A stretch of DNA of 10,186 nucleotides from contig NZ_AJZM02000108.1 in the NCBI RefSeq assembly GCF_000272405.2, positions 1 to 10,186 of the forward strand. The letters run 5' to 3'. The position numbers and the translations under genes are program-made. The DNA is from Vibrio tasmaniensis 1F-187. Lineage in GTDB: Bacteria; Pseudomonadota; Gammaproteobacteria; Enterobacterales; Vibrionaceae. Below, in pieces: positions 8,401 to 10,186 of the stretch; position 1 is the stretch's first letter; each line of letters opens with the position of its first letter. Below the pieces are notes generated by a model. That model was not told the origin of the DNA and ran no database searches. It was given only the letters and a program-made list of their open reading frames with translations.

Positions 8401-8593
8401 AACCATTATCGGAGGCTTAGCTGCAGCAACCGTGTTGTCTCTGTTTGTGATGCCTGCGCTGTACAAGCTTTTCTATCGAACTGAAGAAAAAAAGTCAGTA
8501 GCAGAAGCAATCAAAGACGCTGTGATTGTGCTTGATGCAACACCTCAGCCTTCAAACAGCGGCAATACAACTTCATTCAACAAGGAGCAATAA
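5471..8593 (+). CDS. RND-family efflux permease (AcrB-type inner-membrane pump)
   Basis: This is the proton-driven inner-membrane pump of the tripartite system. At 1040 residues it matches the family's usual size. TM1 is at about 13-33; a large periplasmic porter region follows; TM2-TM6 lie at about 345-497; TM7 at about 522-548; a second large periplasmic region; TM8-TM12 at about 856-1001. Family landmarks are KLEDPSF near 39-45, YPGASAEEVE, the TM4 motif GMLVDNAIV with Asp406, and TM10 GMIIKNGIVL with Lys918. The TM11 region has Arg948. These would be the proton-relay residues, but the second TM4 Asp of AcrB is Asn407 here. The sequence resembles drug-type RND pumps more than metal-type CusA pumps, since TM4 lacks the CusA pattern. 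A 38-residue polar tail follows TM12. TAGGTGA at 5461-5467 overlaps the adaptor stop. ATG 5471 or the next ATG, 5474, could start it; both are well placed. The substrate is unknown. Confidence 0.95.
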   Translation: MMNLADFAIKQRTFILFFTALSVIAGLFSYFELGKLEDPSFTIKTAVVVTLYPGASAEEVEQQVTDTVETKLQEMATLNRLRSLSRPGMSMVFVDLKESLNSKALPQEWDLLRRKVSDMKLLLPSTAQISVVQDEFSEVYGMLFSIHSKDASPAELRRYAEELQRRIKTVDGIKKIELHGVQPRVVHIDIPDERLAQYGLSITQVWSQLNTQNMTFDAGKFSVGTERIRVQQSSEFSSLDDIKNLMIKGGVSELGTSLIRLGDIADITMGYQEPMMTENRYNGVPAVTLAMSPVTGVNVVSLGDEINQIVNDFQTTLPLGVDIATVANQPEEVQKSIDNFVSNLLESVAIVFIVLSVFMGLKSATIVGSSLLLTILLTLIYMNMTSIDLHRVSLGTFILALGMLVDNAIVITDMMIVKINKGIDRTKAAIDSVKETATPLFGATVIAIMGASPVIFSKTDAAEFASSVFLIIASSLLLSWLVAMTFTALMCWFFIKPTKQADNTKVSLYRKSVNWTVDNPLKALSALVPLILVTALAIPNIAVNFIPQADRPILFLDYWLPNGAKVEQTSEDMKRIEQWLLEQPEVESISTYVGAGAPRFSVTIEPEPFDPAYGQILINATDFPSLSPLIARGDKWLMEEFPNADPRFRSLKLATADKFSVEARFSGPNAEVLHGLSEQAKAIFAEHPDTKYVRDDWRQKSKVFEPVINQEKMRSAGINRADIAFAMKRASEGMPLGRMNLNDELVTIQLRGTESSIQSLETLPVRSLLGIHSVPLGQVIDGFELSSEETMIWRRDRVKTITAQAGVGRYTTPAAVRNSVKEQIESIHLPDGYHLEWGGEYYDEHKAVSDILKQLPKAILLMIIILVAMFNGFKQPVIIFTTLPLAATGATFSLLLLDKPFGFMALIGAVTLTGMIIKNGIVLMDQIELERKNGRSLSDAIKEATVNRTMAISMGALTTALGMIPLLSDLLFDQMAATIIGGLAAATVLSLFVMPALYKLFYRTEEKKSVAEAIKDAVIVLDATPQPSNSGNTTSFNKEQ

Positions 8594-8595
8594 AC

Positions 8596-10104
8596 ATGCA
8601 TCCATTAACTAAGTTTAAAGTAGCTCCCATAGCGCTCGCTTTGTTGCTGACAGGTTGCGCGGTTGGCCCAGATTACGAAGAACCGCAAACGACCATGGCA
8701 GAGACGTTCTTATATAGCCAAGCTGATGTGAACCAAGACGGTGTGAGCCAAAACGAACAGCATAATCATTGGTGGACACAGTTCAATGATCCCACGCTCA
8801 ATCAGTTAGTGGCCGATGTTCAAAGCCAGAACATCCCACTTAAACTGGCAGCCGAGCGAATCAACATGGCGAACTCATACAAAAGCGTGGTCGAATCATT
8901 CAAGGTTCCGACCATTAACGTCGGTGGTGGTTATTACAACTACCAACTGAGTGAGAACGACTCCCTACTCGGCCCGGTATTTGGTGCCTCTGATGCGGTT
9001 GAGTCAGCAACGGGCATGTCGTTGCTGGAAGCTCAACACGATGGTGGATTCTTAGGTGCGAGCATCGCGTGGGAAATGGACTTGTTTGGACGTATCGACA
9101 AACAATCCAACGCAGCGACGATTCGAGTTGAACAAGCCGAGATATTCCAATCAGGCCTGAACACCTTGATCACTGCCGATGTCATTCACAATTACCTGCA
9201 ATATCGTGGCGCGCAAGAGCGAAAAATGATCGCACTAGAGAACATAGCCGACCAAAAGCAGACTTTAGAATTGGTCACCAAAGTGGTTCGCAGCGGCTAC
9301 GGGTCTGAGTTAGATCTTGCTCAAGCCAAAGCCATGCTTGCGGCGACTGAATCTATTGTTCCTCAACTTGAAATAGCAGAGCAAGTTCACAAACAACGTA
9401 TGGCGGTGTTGTTAGGCGAATCACTCACGAGCGTAAACCAACGTTTAGTCGGTGAATTCACCCTTCCGCGAATGAACGATGTAATTCCGACAGGCTTACC
9501 TTCTGACTTATTAGAACGACGCCCAGATATCCGAATCGCAGAACGCGAAATGGCAGCCATTAACGAAGAACTTGGTGCAAGCATTGTTAATCGCTATCCA
9601 AAGTTCTTCCTAACGGGTACGCCAGGTGTGACGGCTGGAAGCTTTGATGATCTGTTCAGTAGCGACTCATTCGGTTGGGCTGCATCTGCCGGTATCAGTT
9701 GGAATGTATTCGATGGTGGCCGAGGCGAAGCCATGGTAGAAATGAACGAAGCAAGGTTCCGTTCTGCAGCGCTTAACTACCAACACTCTGTCGACAGCGC
9801 CTTTGCAGAAGTCGATTCAAGCTTGTTTGCCTATGGCCGTAGCCAAGAGAACCAAACGCGCATCGATGAAGCTACCCTTGCCGTTGATAACGCGGTGAGC
9901 AAGGCAAAGTCGCTATACAAAGCGGGGCTAGTCGATTACTTGTCGGTGTTAGACGCACAAAGACAACAAAAAGCGATGCAAGATCGCCAAGTAGCCGCCA
10001 AGCTTCAAACCGCCAACACCACGATTGCGGTGTATAAAGCCTTGGGTGGAGATTGGAAAGTGGCGAACGAAACGCAGAGTGTCGAATTAGCTCACGTTAA
10101 CTAG
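8596..10104 (+). CDS. Outer-membrane efflux channel lipoprotein (NodT/OprM family)
   Basis: This forms the TolC-like exit duct of the pump. Its 502 residues begin with a lipoprotein signal (LLLTGC, lipidated Cys21) followed by AVGPDYEEP, the signature of the NodT/OprM group. Two repeated outer-membrane-efflux (OEP) halves cover about 65-265 and 290-480. Landmarks are WEMDLFGR at 159-166, the RRPDIRIAE motif near 306-314, WNVFDGGR, and a C-terminal YKALGGDW. A stretch near 115-155 rich in Ser, Asp and Gly may be an extracellular barrel loop. AAGGAG at 8582-8587 lies inside the last codons of the pump gene, and only 2 bp separate the two genes, so translation is likely coupled. Because the operon carries its own channel, this pump probably does not need the chromosomal TolC. 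No frameshift or missing key residue is visible. Confidence 0.95.
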   Translation: MHPLTKFKVAPIALALLLTGCAVGPDYEEPQTTMAETFLYSQADVNQDGVSQNEQHNHWWTQFNDPTLNQLVADVQSQNIPLKLAAERINMANSYKSVVESFKVPTINVGGGYYNYQLSENDSLLGPVFGASDAVESATGMSLLEAQHDGGFLGASIAWEMDLFGRIDKQSNAATIRVEQAEIFQSGLNTLITADVIHNYLQYRGAQERKMIALENIADQKQTLELVTKVVRSGYGSELDLAQAKAMLAATESIVPQLEIAEQVHKQRMAVLLGESLTSVNQRLVGEFTLPRMNDVIPTGLPSDLLERRPDIRIAEREMAAINEELGASIVNRYPKFFLTGTPGVTAGSFDDLFSSDSFGWAASAGISWNVFDGGRGEAMVEMNEARFRSAALNYQHSVDSAFAEVDSSLFAYGRSQENQTRIDEATLAVDNAVSKAKSLYKAGLVDYLSVLDAQRQQKAMQDRQVAAKLQTANTTIAVYKALGGDWKVANETQSVELAHVN

Positions 10105-10109
10105 TCTTT

Positions 10110-10137
10110 CTGCTCTATGTTCTCTGCTGAATGTTCT
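10110..10137. repeat. Two-copy 14-bp tandem repeat after the efflux operon
   Basis: CTGCTCTATGTTCT is followed directly by CTGCTGAATGTTCT, differing at two adjacent positions. It lies 5 bp after the channel stop in T-rich DNA. I see no hairpin in 10105-10186, so the operon terminator is either weak here or beyond the window. The remaining bases hold no gene that I can recognise. Confidence 0.5.
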
Positions 10138-10186
10138 TTGTTCTGTGGTGAATGATGTAATAAACGTAATAAAAAATACCGCCGTT

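Noticed and set aside
7993..8466. Minus-strand 157-codon open frame opposite the permease C-terminus
   Set aside because: Same situation: a shadow of conserved transmembrane coding sequence, with no family features or operon context.

Overview
The window looks like chromosomal DNA of a marine Vibrio, probably near the Splendidus clade. This is inferred from moderate GC, the gene style, a syp-type exopolysaccharide gene pair, a Cache-type chemoreceptor and a LysR-linked RND pump. I could not search a database, so species and orthologue names are provisional. No mobile element, tRNA, rRNA or CRISPR array is visible.

Layout. Positions 1-1288 hold the 3' end of a polysaccharide operon on the plus strand: the C-terminal half of a family-2 glycosyltransferase (sypQ-like), then a compact phosphoglycosyl transferase (sypR-like). 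A strong hairpin at 1361-1400 closes this operon and separates it from a convergent minus-strand chemoreceptor (1435-3117). A divergent intergenic region (3118-3350) with a near-perfect inverted repeat precedes a plus-strand LysR regulator (3351-4229). After 100 bp come three tightly packed plus-strand genes for a complete tripartite efflux pump: a lipoprotein membrane-fusion adaptor (4330-5463), an RND permease (5471-8593) and a NodT-type outer-membrane channel (8596-10104).

How the genes work together. The first two genes belong to envelope or biofilm polysaccharide synthesis: SypR-like enzymes put the first sugar-phosphate on the undecaprenyl carrier, and glycosyltransferases then extend it. 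The chemoreceptor feeds CheA/CheW signalling and is a separate unit. The LysR gene is the obvious candidate regulator of the efflux operon. The adaptor, pump and channel are separated by only 7 and 2 bp, with Shine-Dalgarno sequences overlapping the ends of the upstream genes, so they are probably translated together. The pump has its own outer-membrane channel and so may not need TolC.

Most of the window is recognisable. I did not find a convincing undescribed system. The points worth a second look are small: an 18-bp in-frame tandem repeat that lengthens the adaptor's signal peptide, an altered proton-relay set in the permease, a possible disulfide in the adaptor, and two candidate operators that share a half-site.
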